Shown here one piece after another: positions 8,826-16,302 of a stretch of DNA of 49,005 nucleotides. Below the pieces are notes generated by a model. It was not told where the DNA came from, did no database searches, and saw only the letters and a program-made list of their open reading frames with translations. The stretch covers positions 10,546-59,550 of the forward strand of contig DETV01000009.1 of assembly GCA_002361775.1 (NCBI GenBank), read 5' to 3'. Both the position numbers and the translations under genes were made by a program. The number at the start of each line of letters is the position of its first letter. Within the stretch, counting starts at the first letter, position 1. Origin of the DNA: Eubacterium sp. UBA3279. GTDB taxonomy: Bacteria > Bacillota > Clostridia > Lachnospirales > Lachnospiraceae.

Positions 8826-9908
8826 TTAAATGATTTCCAGATAATCCTTATCCGGCAGTTTCGGAAATGATGCGCACGGAAGATCCTGATACCAGAATGC
8901 TACCGAAGATATATCATCCTGAAGCGGCAGATAACGTCCTCCCTCTCTCCATCCCAATGCCTGTATTGTCACTCGCAAATCTGTTTCAAAACGAATGGGG
9001 TCCATAATATGGAATCGATACATTCCAAATCTTTTTTGCACCTGGTATAGCTGGTCTGTTTTCACTACCTGCAATCCCGTGTATGGAGTGGAAAATGGTA
9101 CATATCCTGTATGGGTATGAGGATTTTCAAAATTATAGGAGCCACAAAAATAATCTTCTGTTCCCGTTCCACATATGGTGGGATACTCTTCATCTCCATC
9201 CATAAAGAACTTAATTTCTCCTTCTCCCCACCAGCCGTTATTGTGTACTCCCCAGGCCATGTAGGTTCCTACATACTGTCCCTTTCCTTTCACTCCATCT
9301 AAAATGGTATAGTCCGATTTATAGGGGAGTGGATTTGTTCTCCTGAATTGCGCATGAAAATATGCACAGTCCTCCGGGACCTCTGTCAGGGTATAATCAA
9401 TCTGATAATATACTGTAACAGGCTTTTCATCCCTATTTTCCAGAGTGATTTTACATTGCTTCCTGAAAGGCATACTCCAGTAACAATTCAGACCGCTTCC
9501 CGGATTTACGCATACTGGTAAAGATGATATTTGAAAATATTCCTGCCAGCCACAACAGAAAAAATCGCCTACCGGACATTCTACGGAAGGATTTTCATTT
9601 CCCTCCCAATAAATCCGTAATATAGTGTTTCTCCATTGTCCCACTGGAGTCATCCATATATGCTGGATCGCTCCCATTCCCTGAATATCAGCTATAACTA
9701 CCGTCTCTTTCTCCGGAATTACCAGAAATGGATTCACCTTCCATCCCTGTCCCAAATCTCTGGCCGCCTCTTTTGCAGACCCATCTTCTAACTTACACCG
9801 TCCCCCTTCTCCTTTTCCCCCTGTAAAATTCTCAGGCGAAATAGAACGACTTTTTGCTGAAGATAACCTGCTTAAATTCCCCATATTCATGTCTAAACCA
9901 TTAAACAT
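8826..9908 (-). CDS. GH172 (DUF2961) glycoside hydrolase
   Basis: A 360-residue member of the DUF2961 family, now GH172. Characterised members are alpha-D-fructofuranosidases / difructose-dianhydride enzymes and alpha-D-arabinofuranosidases. Visible motifs are SRSISPENFTGGKGEGG near the N-terminus, QHIWMTP, SPVGDFF-like CPVGDFFCCGW, and the hallmark WWGEGEIKFFMDGD followed by YPTICGTGTEDYF. The glutamates of GEGE and GTGTEDY are the likely catalytic pair (inference). No signal peptide. The start has GGGAGGAAC upstream. A paralogue lies at 44161 in this window. Exact substrate is unknown, but a furanoside is expected. Confidence 0.87.
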   Translation of the reverse strand: MFNGLDMNMGNLSRLSSAKSRSISPENFTGGKGEGGRCKLEDGSAKEAARDLGQGWKVNPFLVIPEKETVVIADIQGMGAIQHIWMTPVGQWRNTILRIYWEGNENPSVECPVGDFFCCGWQEYFQISSLPVCVNPGSGLNCYWSMPFRKQCKITLENRDEKPVTVYYQIDYTLTEVPEDCAYFHAQFRRTNPLPYKSDYTILDGVKGKGQYVGTYMAWGVHNNGWWGEGEIKFFMDGDEEYPTICGTGTEDYFCGSYNFENPHTHTGYVPFSTPYTGLQVVKTDQLYQVQKRFGMYRFHIMDPIRFETDLRVTIQALGWREGGRYLPLQDDISSVAFWYQDLPCASFPKLPDKDYLEII

Positions 9909-10079
9909 TATCGTTCCTCCCTAATACATTATTTTTTGTATCAAGATTTTTATAAATGAAATAGATACCTGTCATTAAATTATAACATATTTTCTTTTGC
10001 TTGATATCATTTATCTATTTTTCTCCTAAGAAACAACAGATAAAATATTTTTAAACTTTCTAAAAATTTGTAATAAAAA

Positions 10080-10108
10080 TTGACATATATTTCATCTCTG
10101 CATATAAT
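10080..10108 (+). promoter_or_regulatory. Consensus promoter of the type III antitoxin RNA
   Basis: TTGACA (10080-10085), 17-base spacer, TATAAT (10103-10108): a perfect match to the sigma-A consensus, the best promoter in the window. It drives the repeat RNA just downstream, as expected for an antitoxin that must be abundant. The 171 bases between the GH172 start (9908) and this promoter are AT-rich with no gene; they contain a TATAAT on the minus strand at 9979-9984 without a good -35. Confidence 0.85.
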
Positions 10109-10133
10109 GATAGTAGAGATAGCACAATCTATC

Positions 10134-10243
10134 TCGAAAATATTGTTCGCTCACCGTTGGCGACTTATAAATGAACGGTTCGAAAATATTGTTCGCTTAC
10201 CGGAAGCGTCTAATAAATGTCTAAATGTCCGACTCGAAAATTC
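10134..10243 (+). ncRNA. Repeat RNA, relic of a type III antitoxin (CptI-like)
   Basis: Two direct repeats share TCGAAAATATTGTTCGCT and ACCG (units starting at 10134 and 10180, 46 bases apart). A partial third copy, TCGAAAATTCGAC, begins at 10234. Each unit can form a hairpin (CGCT/GGCG in unit 1, CGCTT/AAGCG in unit 2) whose ACCG loop can pair with a downstream tract: ACCGTT with AACGGT in unit 1, CGGA with TCCG in unit 2. This is the H-type pseudoknot design of type III antitoxins. The second unit is 54 bases because TAAATGTC is tandemly duplicated (10214-10229). A 45-46-base unit resembles CptI. The linked toxin gene is broken, so this is probably a decaying locus. Confidence 0.75.
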
Positions 10244-10270
10244 GACCCTATCGTAAGGTAGGGTCTTTTT
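10244..10270 (+). terminator. Terminator between antitoxin RNA and toxin gene
   Basis: GACCCTATC / GGTAGGGTC stem of nine pairs (one G-U) with a GTAA loop, followed by TTTTT. In type III loci such a terminator allows mostly antitoxin RNA and some read-through into the toxin gene. Confidence 0.9.
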
Positions 10271-10291
10271 ATCTCAATTGGAGGTAGCATT

Positions 10292-10600
10292 ATGATTTAT
10301 CAAGAAGGATTTGCTTATCACATTAAAGATGAATATTTTGAAAAAGTACAAGATGACAAGCTCATGCAGAATAAAGAAAACGGAACATATCGCCCTACTT
10401 TCTTTTGCTTACGTGATCCTAAAACATCGCTTCTGTAGATAGTTCCCCTCAGCAGCCGTATCGAAAAATTTAAAGAAATCCACAATAAACAGGTTTCTAA
10501 ATATGATGCTTTTGGGATTGAAAGTTACCTGGCGAATCTTTTCATACTTTTCTCTAACACTTCTTCATCATACAAAAAACTGCCAGAGACAAATCCCTAG
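10292..10600 (+). pseudogene. Broken type III toxin gene (CptN/ToxN-like endoribonuclease)
   Basis: It has a strong ribosome binding site (GGAGG at 10280-10284, 7 bases before ATG). The first 48 codons encode MIYQEGFAYHIKDEYFEKVQ, then DDKLMQNKENGTYRPTFFCL and RDPKTSLL. TAG at 10436-10438 stands where the family has Trp (TGG to TAG, inferred). In the same frame the homology continues as IVPLSSRIEKFKEIHNKQVS KY, then becomes unrecognisable and stops at 10598. Known toxins of this kind are about 150-170 residues, so the C-terminal part is lost, probably by deletion. Intact relatives are endoribonucleases neutralised by the repeat RNA upstream and can cause phage abortive infection. The MATE terminator overlaps the 3' end. 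Confidence 0.78.
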
Positions 10601-10615
10601 ACTCATCTCTGACAG
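10574..10615 (-). terminator. Terminator of the second MATE gene
   Basis: CTGTCAGAGA / TCTCTGGCAG hairpin (one mismatch) read on the minus strand, followed by six T residues. It lies 11 bases past the MATE stop codon and inside the toxin relic. Confidence 0.75.
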
Positions 10616-10625
10616 CATTTTCCAT

Positions 10626-11972
10626 TTACACACCTTTTTCTATTTTTCTCTGAAGTAATTTTATTATATACCAGTACATTATCAGCAATAGTCCCCCTGC
10701 CAATACCCATGCTGCCGGACTTGCCAGACAGATTCCCAGATAACTCTGGTGGCGGGATGCGATCACAGCCACAACGCCTCGTCCTATCAATTCTGCCACG
10801 CCTGCCATCATAGGCATCAGACCAAATCCCATTCCCTGTATACCGTTACGATAAATATTTACAACAGCCAGAGGAATAAAGAAAATTGCCACACACTGAA
10901 GATAAATATTTACCAATCCCACAACAGAATCCAGATTTTCCGAAACAAACAATCCTGTAAGATGATAGCCCCAGAAAAAGGTAATAAGACCAAATACCAG
11001 ACTATATACAAAGGAGATCACTGTAGCTGACCGAAATCCTTTACGAATACGCATCACCTTTCCCGCTCCCATATTCTGAGCTGAATATGTGGCCATAGTA
11101 GTTCCCAATGCCACATACATCTGACTGATGATCTGTTCTATTTTATTTGCAGCCGTAAAAGCAGCCACATGAATAGATCCCAACGCATTTAAAGCAGTCT
11201 GTACCATCATGGTTCCGATTGCTGTAATAGAAAACTGAAGCGCCATAGGAAATCCAATTGCCAGTTGCATCCGCAGCAATCGAAGATCCGGTCTGAAATC
11301 AGATTTACTCAATTTCAACAACGGCACTTTCCGTATAATATAAACCAGACAAAGGACACCCGAAACTCCCTGAGAAATAACTGTAGCATAAGCTGCTCCT
11401 GGAGCGCCCAAATGAAATACAATGATCAATACCAGATCCAACACAATATTTAATAATGCCGAAAACACCAGAAAATATAAGGGCGTCTTACTATTTCCCA
11501 GGGCCCTTAAAATCCCCGCCAGAATATTATACAATACCTGAGCCACAATTCCGGCGCATATGATCATAATATAGGCATATGCATCATCAAAAATATCCGC
11601 AGGCGTTTTCATTAATATCATCAAAGGTTTCATAAAAACCATACTCACCACAGTCATAAGAATGGATACTGCCGCTGATAAAATTGCGGCAGAGCCTACT
11701 GTTTTTCGCATTCCATTTATATCTCCCGCGCCAAATCGCTGGCTGGTAAGTACGGTAAATCCGGCTGTCATTCCCATCAGAAATCCAAGGATTAAAAAGT
11801 TGATCGTACCTGTAGATCCTACTGCGGCCAGTGCTTTTGTCCCCACAAACTTACCTACGATAACTGTATCAACCATGCTATAGAACTGTTGAAAAATATT
11901 CCCCACGAAAATCGGAAGTGTAAAATTCCAGATAATCTTCCCGGGCCTCCCCACCGTCATATCTCTTTCCAT
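10626..11972 (-). CDS. MATE family efflux transporter
   Basis: A 448-residue twelve-helix membrane antiporter, second MATE protein of the window and only distantly similar to the first. The N-half has FQQFYSMVDTVIVGKFVGTK and MTAGFTVLTSQRFGAGDING; ALGNSKTPLYFL marks the middle, and LGSIHVAAFTAANKIEQI the second half. I start it at MERDMTVGRPGK, eight bases after AAGGA; the upstream in-frame Met has no ribosome binding site. It has its own promoter and terminator. The exported compound is unknown. Confidence 0.9.
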   Translation of the reverse strand: MERDMTVGRPGKIIWNFTLPIFVGNIFQQFYSMVDTVIVGKFVGTKALAAVGSTGTINFLILGFLMGMTAGFTVLTSQRFGAGDINGMRKTVGSAAILSAAVSILMTVVSMVFMKPLMILMKTPADIFDDAYAYIMIICAGIVAQVLYNILAGILRALGNSKTPLYFLVFSALLNIVLDLVLIIVFHLGAPGAAYATVISQGVSGVLCLVYIIRKVPLLKLSKSDFRPDLRLLRMQLAIGFPMALQFSITAIGTMMVQTALNALGSIHVAAFTAANKIEQIISQMYVALGTTMATYSAQNMGAGKVMRIRKGFRSATVISFVYSLVFGLITFFWGYHLTGLFVSENLDSVVGLVNIYLQCVAIFFIPLAVVNIYRNGIQGMGFGLMPMMAGVAELIGRGVVAVIASRHQSYLGICLASPAAWVLAGGLLLIMYWYIIKLLQRKIEKGV

Positions 11973-12015
11973 AATAATTGTCCTTTCTGTATCTCTCCTC
12001 ATTTTGCCGACATTT

Positions 12016-12043
12016 ATTATATCGTAATGATATCAACTTACAA
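12016..12043 (-). promoter_or_regulatory. Promoter of the second MATE gene
   Basis: On the minus strand, TTGTAA (12038-12043), a 16-base spacer and TATAAT (12016-12021), about 44 bases before the start codon. The palindrome TGATATCA lies within the spacer (12028-12035). Confidence 0.6.
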
Positions 12044-12093
12044 TACAGAAAATAATTTTTTTATAAAGAGATTTTTCGTCATTATTACCTGTT

Positions 12094-12475
12094 TTATCTC
12101 GCCATCCGGTAAATTTCTTCCATATTCCTGATACCGATCAGCGCTATTTTTTCCGAATCCTGTACTAATGTCTGCGCGCTTTCCATTACTGTCCGCAAAA
12201 GCGCCTCTCCGATTCCATCTGTAAGCGCAGTATCTTCTTCCCTGGTAAAATACCGTTCCATGGTATGCATCATAATATCCTCGCATCCGCTGGCTGTCTG
12301 ATAAGGAGGAAGGGTATATGTAAGTTCCGGATTCATAACTGCAAACCGGCAGCGACAAAGGTTATTATTACATCCTCTCTTCAGCCAGCCGTCTTCATTG
12401 GTAATTACGGAAGAATCACTCATCACACTTCCGCCACCTACGGCCAGAATAAAATCAACTCCCTCTTTTTCCTTC
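12094..12475 (-). pseudogene. Remnant of an iron-containing alcohol dehydrogenase
   Basis: An open frame on the minus strand begins with KEGVDFILAVGGGSV, the NAD(P)-binding segment of iron-dependent (BDH/YqhD-like) alcohol dehydrogenases. It jumps directly to MSDSSVITNEDGWLKRG, normally some 70 or more residues later in this family. It continues with NPELTYTLPPYQTASGCEDIMMH TMERYFTREED, including the iron-ligand region, then ends at a stop after EEIYRMAR. Both ends and an internal part are missing against a usual length near 390 residues. GGAAGTG at the joint would be present at both parental sites (GGGSV and GSEM), which suggests a short-homology deletion. It lies between the sugar operon and the MATE gene. 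Confidence 0.8.
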
Positions 12476-12478
12476 TTT

Positions 12479-14347
12479 CTACTTCATTCCAATAACTTTC
12501 ATCTGAAGCTGTCTTTCTGCTGTGATTTCTCCCGGCATTTCTGTTGTTTCCCGCAAAACTTCCTGGGTTTCTTCATTTGTCACGCAGTAAAATCCTATTT
12601 TTCCTTCTTCTTCACTGGACAATTTCAAGGTATATGTTTTTCCAGGTTCCACAGATACTTCTTTATCCAATATGGAATAGATTGCTGAATTCTTTGTGAA
12701 TTTATCAGTGTACTTCTTTTCGCTGTAAACAACTTCTCCTGTTTCCTTCTCTGCCAGCTCCACTCCCAACAACGAAGTAATACTCTGTTCTCCGGTATAT
12801 ATGCGAACCCGAATATCTTTCAGCACACTGCCATCTGCCACAATATCCTGCTCTATAAAGTCATCGTTTTCCACTGTCACCGTATTTTCCGGCTCCAGAT
12901 TCCACTGACTGTTATCCTGAAATACCATCCAGCCCTGGAACATAGCTGCCACACAGATCATCATTGGCAGCACATAAGCTAAGACACCAAAGGAAAATGC
13001 GGAACGGATCTGCCAGATCAATCCTGTAGAAATAGTATTCCCTTTTCTGTTATGGTATTTAGGCTGGCCAAAAATCACGTAAACCAGCAATACCACCCAC
13101 ATTGCAGAGCAAAGCAATTCTTCATCATGGAATTTGTACACATCCCACATACGAACTGCAAATTCCGAACTGGGAAGGATATATTTTAAAATTCCGCAAT
13201 TTAATACGTTTTCTCCCACCATGCTCTGGCTGCTGAAGATATAAAGCGCCAGCATGAAAATATTTGTAATCATCACCAGCATATTTCCATTTTCATTTAT
13301 GAAAATATTCAACAGCAAAAACGGAACTAATAATAGCAGCCACTGGGGATTCCAGGATGCAAAACCGAAAATAGCAAAACTCATAGCCGTGGTAAGGAAA
13401 GATGCCCAGGAGAACAAATCCTCTTCATCTCTCGTTTTTCTCTGGTATGCCCATACCAATACAAAGGCTGCCGCCACAGCCACAAGATTGAATCCATTAA
13501 AAAATCCAAAGCTAAACTGTTTCTGAACAAATTTTAAGGCTCCGAATCCCATTACGTGCCTCTGGAAATGGATAGAGTTTATATTGGGAAGTACCTCCAC
13601 CAAAACGGGAAGAAACATAACTAAGGTATATTTTAAAATATCACGGATTTTCTTTTCTTTCAGAACCAAAAGCACCAAAAAATACAGTACTGCATGGTAT
13701 TTAAATGTGGTTGCCACACCAAAAAGCAGGGCAAACCGCCACATTTTTCCTTTCAGAAAGTAATACAGTCCCAAAACCATGAAGAACACAGTAAAAATAT
13801 CGTACTGACTGAAAATAAACTGACTGAATACTCCTATGGGGAACACGAGAAAAGCGAACTTACACAAACGGGATTTTTTTTCTCCAAAACCTGCTTCCAT
13901 CCCAATCTTATACATAAAATGTGCCGTCACATAATATAAGATCACCGGAAGCAGCTTATACCACATATTATTGATAAAACTATTCGTCAGAATTGCTTCC
14001 GGAATATGACCTGCCAGATACAAGGGCAGATTCCATATAGCATAAGCAATAAAGGTACTGGGAAGATAATTCGCATAATATCCTCCAGACTGTTCGTAGC
14101 TGGCCTTGTAAAAATCTGTAAAATGCTCGTACATCAAAAATGAACGGTTTCCCGTAAGCCGCATATCTCCCTGCATACAGGTAAGAAACAGGATGAGAAG
14201 TACGATACTGGAAATAATCCAATCTAACCGGCATAATTCATTTCTCTGCCATAATTTCATTCCTTTCCAGTCATTTTTCAAATGCATCCATCCACTCACT
14301 CTTTCCTTTTTTTGTTTCAATTTCATTCTATTTTCTATTCCTCTCAT
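12479..14347 (-). CDS. Multi-membrane GT-C-like glycosyltransferase
   Basis: A 622-residue integral membrane protein with about 10-12 hydrophobic segments between residues 45 and 480 and a soluble beta-rich C-terminal domain (about 490-622). The first extracytoplasmic loop (DMRLTGNRSFLMYEHFTDF) carries acidic residues as in GT-C enzymes that use polyprenyl-phosphate sugars. RLCKFAFLVFPIGVFSQFIF SQYDIF and FKYHAVLYFL resemble GT87/mannosyltransferase-like proteins. It is the last gene of the operon, and its start overlaps the GT2 stop by four bases (ATGA), so it is translationally coupled to it. Likely role: transfer of the lipid-linked sugar made by the GT2 to an outer polymer or protein. That role is inferred. 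Confidence 0.65.
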   Translation of the reverse strand: MRGIENRMKLKQKKERVSGWMHLKNDWKGMKLWQRNELCRLDWIISSIVLLILFLTCMQGDMRLTGNRSFLMYEHFTDFYKASYEQSGGYYANYLPSTFIAYAIWNLPLYLAGHIPEAILTNSFINNMWYKLLPVILYYVTAHFMYKIGMEAGFGEKKSRLCKFAFLVFPIGVFSQFIFSQYDIFTVFFMVLGLYYFLKGKMWRFALLFGVATTFKYHAVLYFLVLLVLKEKKIRDILKYTLVMFLPVLVEVLPNINSIHFQRHVMGFGALKFVQKQFSFGFFNGFNLVAVAAAFVLVWAYQRKTRDEEDLFSWASFLTTAMSFAIFGFASWNPQWLLLLVPFLLLNIFINENGNMLVMITNIFMLALYIFSSQSMVGENVLNCGILKYILPSSEFAVRMWDVYKFHDEELLCSAMWVVLLVYVIFGQPKYHNRKGNTISTGLIWQIRSAFSFGVLAYVLPMMICVAAMFQGWMVFQDNSQWNLEPENTVTVENDDFIEQDIVADGSVLKDIRVRIYTGEQSITSLLGVELAEKETGEVVYSEKKYTDKFTKNSAIYSILDKEVSVEPGKTYTLKLSSEEEGKIGFYCVTNEETQEVLRETTEMPGEITAERQLQMKVIGMK

Positions 14348-15366
14348 GATTGTTCCTGCGTTACTTTTTCATTTCCTTTCTCCGACTCTGTTGTAACTGC
14401 CGCTTCTTCCATCGCTTCCTGCTTCGGCTCCTCAAAATTCAATCTCAATTCTTCTACTACCAGAGGTCGATCCAACACTCTCGTATTGATACTGAGTACA
14501 TATTCTCCCAAAAATCCAATAAAGAACAATTGCATAGACCCAAGGAAAAACACACCGATCAACAATGGCGCCATCCCGGCAGAAAATCTGTCCCAATATA
14601 ACAGTTTCAATATAAAATAAATAATCCCGGCCACAAAACTGATACCGCCCACTATAAAACCAACAAAGGTTGCCATTCGAAGCACCACTTTCGAATAGGA
14701 CGTAATACCTATCATGGCATAATCATACAGACTGTAAAAATTATTCTTGCTCTTTCCTGCCTTTCTTTTTTGCTGCTCATAGGGAATGGCCATATAATCA
14801 AATCCCAGTTCCGCTATGATTCCCCGCAAATAAGGCATGGGATCATGGAGATCTCTCACCACATCCACAAAAGCTTTATCATATAAACCAAATCCGGTAA
14901 AATGCTCTATATGGTCAATATCTGTGATTTTCCGGATTAATTTATAGTAGAGTGTCCGGATCCAGTACATCATTTTCTTTTCTTTACTGGATTTTTTGAT
15001 TCCAATAACAATTTTCCATCCTTTTTCCCATTCACGGACAAATTTGGGGATCATTTCCACCGGATCTTGAAAATCCGCACACATACGGATCACGCAGTCT
15101 CCTTTAGCCTGCTTTAATCCATAAACAGGTGAACGGATCTGACCGAAATTTCTCGCATTAAAAATCGCTTTGATTTTCTGATTATCTCCACACAACTGGC
15201 GAAGAAATAACCGGGTATTATCCTTGGAATGATTGTCTATAAAAATAATTTCATAATCATATTCCGGAAGTTCTTTTTCCATTACATTTACAATTGCCTG
15301 TGCCAGTGGTTTCACATTTCCCTCTTCATTGTATGTGGGAATCACCACCGATATTTTCTTTTTCAT
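14344..15366 (-). CDS. GT2 glycosyltransferase, polyprenyl-phosphate sugar synthase type
   Basis: A 340-residue protein with a cytoplasmic GT-A domain (MKKKISVVIPTYNEEGNVKP at the N-terminus, FIDNHSKDNT, and the metal-binding CADFQDP at about 110). Two transmembrane helices near the C-terminus (about 225-300) give the GtrB/DPM1/ArnC layout. These enzymes move a sugar from a nucleotide to undecaprenyl phosphate. The start at 15366 overlaps the stop of the upstream reductase (ATGA) and has GAGGGAG upstream. Placed between the sugar-synthesis genes and a GT-C-like gene, it may use the operon's own CDP-sugar as donor; this is an inference. Confidence 0.88.
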   Translation of the reverse strand: MKKKISVVIPTYNEEGNVKPLAQAIVNVMEKELPEYDYEIIFIDNHSKDNTRLFLRQLCGDNQKIKAIFNARNFGQIRSPVYGLKQAKGDCVIRMCADFQDPVEMIPKFVREWEKGWKIVIGIKKSSKEKKMMYWIRTLYYKLIRKITDIDHIEHFTGFGLYDKAFVDVVRDLHDPMPYLRGIIAELGFDYMAIPYEQQKRKAGKSKNNFYSLYDYAMIGITSYSKVVLRMATFVGFIVGGISFVAGIIYFILKLLYWDRFSAGMAPLLIGVFFLGSMQLFFIGFLGEYVLSINTRVLDRPLVVEELRLNFEEPKQEAMEEAAVTTESEKGNEKVTQEQS

Positions 15367-16286
15367 TTGTTTTTCTCCCTCAGCCATTGTACCATTTCCT
15401 CGATTCCTTCTGAAAATTTATATTGAGGCACAAAACCTGTGTCCCGGGTCAGGCTGTCTATATCTGCGCACAAATGCATGACCGGATGAGGAGGATACGG
15501 CTTTTTCCCTATTCCCGGCTCTGCTTTCGGATCAGCTGCATCCCGTATTCTGCAAATATATTCTTTAAGCCTTTGAGCTTTCCCGCTGCCCACACAATAC
15601 ACCGAACCGGAAATTCCTCTTTCTCCGACCAGATAAAAGGCTCTTCCCGCATCCTTACTGTACAGATAATCCCACTGCTGCTGCGCAGGAGTAAATATGG
15701 TCTCCTGTCCCTCCATAAATCGATGCAGGGCAGTCATCACCATGGTACTTTCCTTATCGTAAATTCCATAAACACTGAATATTCTGCACCAGATCCATTC
15801 CATCCCTAACTCTTCGCAGAGAAGACGGGAAAGTTTTCCTGCTGCCAGTTTGCTTACCCCATAGGGAGTAATCGGATGTTCTTCTGTATCCGGTCCGATT
15901 TTTTCCTTTTCCTGCGGACCGTATTCTGCCTGAGAACCTGCTCCGATAAATCTGGTGCAGCCCAGTTTTTTTGCCGCCTGCACCGCTTCCAGTGTATACT
16001 CTATATTTTTACTTTGCAGCACTGCGCTTTTATTCCTGTTTGCGCCGGTATTTCCCCAGGCGATATGGTAAAATATATCGCATTTTTCAGGAATCAACTC
16101 CGGCAATTTTTCCATATTTTCCAGTGAACATACTACAGGATGAACCTGGCTGCTCTCTGGAAGACGAAATCTCTTCTCTGTATTTTCCCGTATCACCGCA
16201 TAAACTTCTATCCCCTGTCTGACACACTCTTCTATCAGCGCCACGCCGATCATACTGGTGGCCCCTGTCACAATGATTCGTTTCAT
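15363..16286 (-). CDS. NAD-dependent sugar epimerase/reductase (YerF-like)
   Basis: A 307-residue extended short-chain dehydrogenase. The Rossmann motif is GATSMIG (residues 7-13) and the catalytic pair lies in YGVSKLAAGK. The preceding segment RFIGAGSQAEYG provides the active-site Ser region. I start it at MKRIIVTGATS after GAGGGAAAAG; a frame extending 55 codons upstream overlaps the TPP enzyme and is not family-like. It directly follows the TPP enzyme, as yerF follows yerE in Yersinia yersiniose clusters. There YerF reduces the acetyl branch of CDP-4-aceto-3,6-dideoxygalactose. That specific activity is inferred from context; the fold is certain. Confidence 0.75.
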   Translation of the reverse strand: MKRIIVTGATSMIGVALIEECVRQGIEVYAVIRENTEKRFRLPESSQVHPVVCSLENMEKLPELIPEKCDIFYHIAWGNTGANRNKSAVLQSKNIEYTLEAVQAAKKLGCTRFIGAGSQAEYGPQEKEKIGPDTEEHPITPYGVSKLAAGKLSRLLCEELGMEWIWCRIFSVYGIYDKESTMVMTALHRFMEGQETIFTPAQQQWDYLYSKDAGRAFYLVGERGISGSVYCVGSGKAQRLKEYICRIRDAADPKAEPGIGKKPYPPHPVMHLCADIDSLTRDTGFVPQYKFSEGIEEMVQWLREKNK

Positions 16287-16302
16287 AGCTTTTCCCTCAT
16301 AT

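Noticed and set aside
10134..10243. CRISPR array
   Set aside because: Only two and a part repeats, with spacers that are themselves similar and base-paired; promoter, terminator and toxin gene fit a type III antitoxin instead.
12038..12358. A 106-codon frame on the minus strand overlapping the alcohol dehydrogenase remnant
   Set aside because: The dehydrogenase motifs are in another frame; this one has no motif and results from the overlap.
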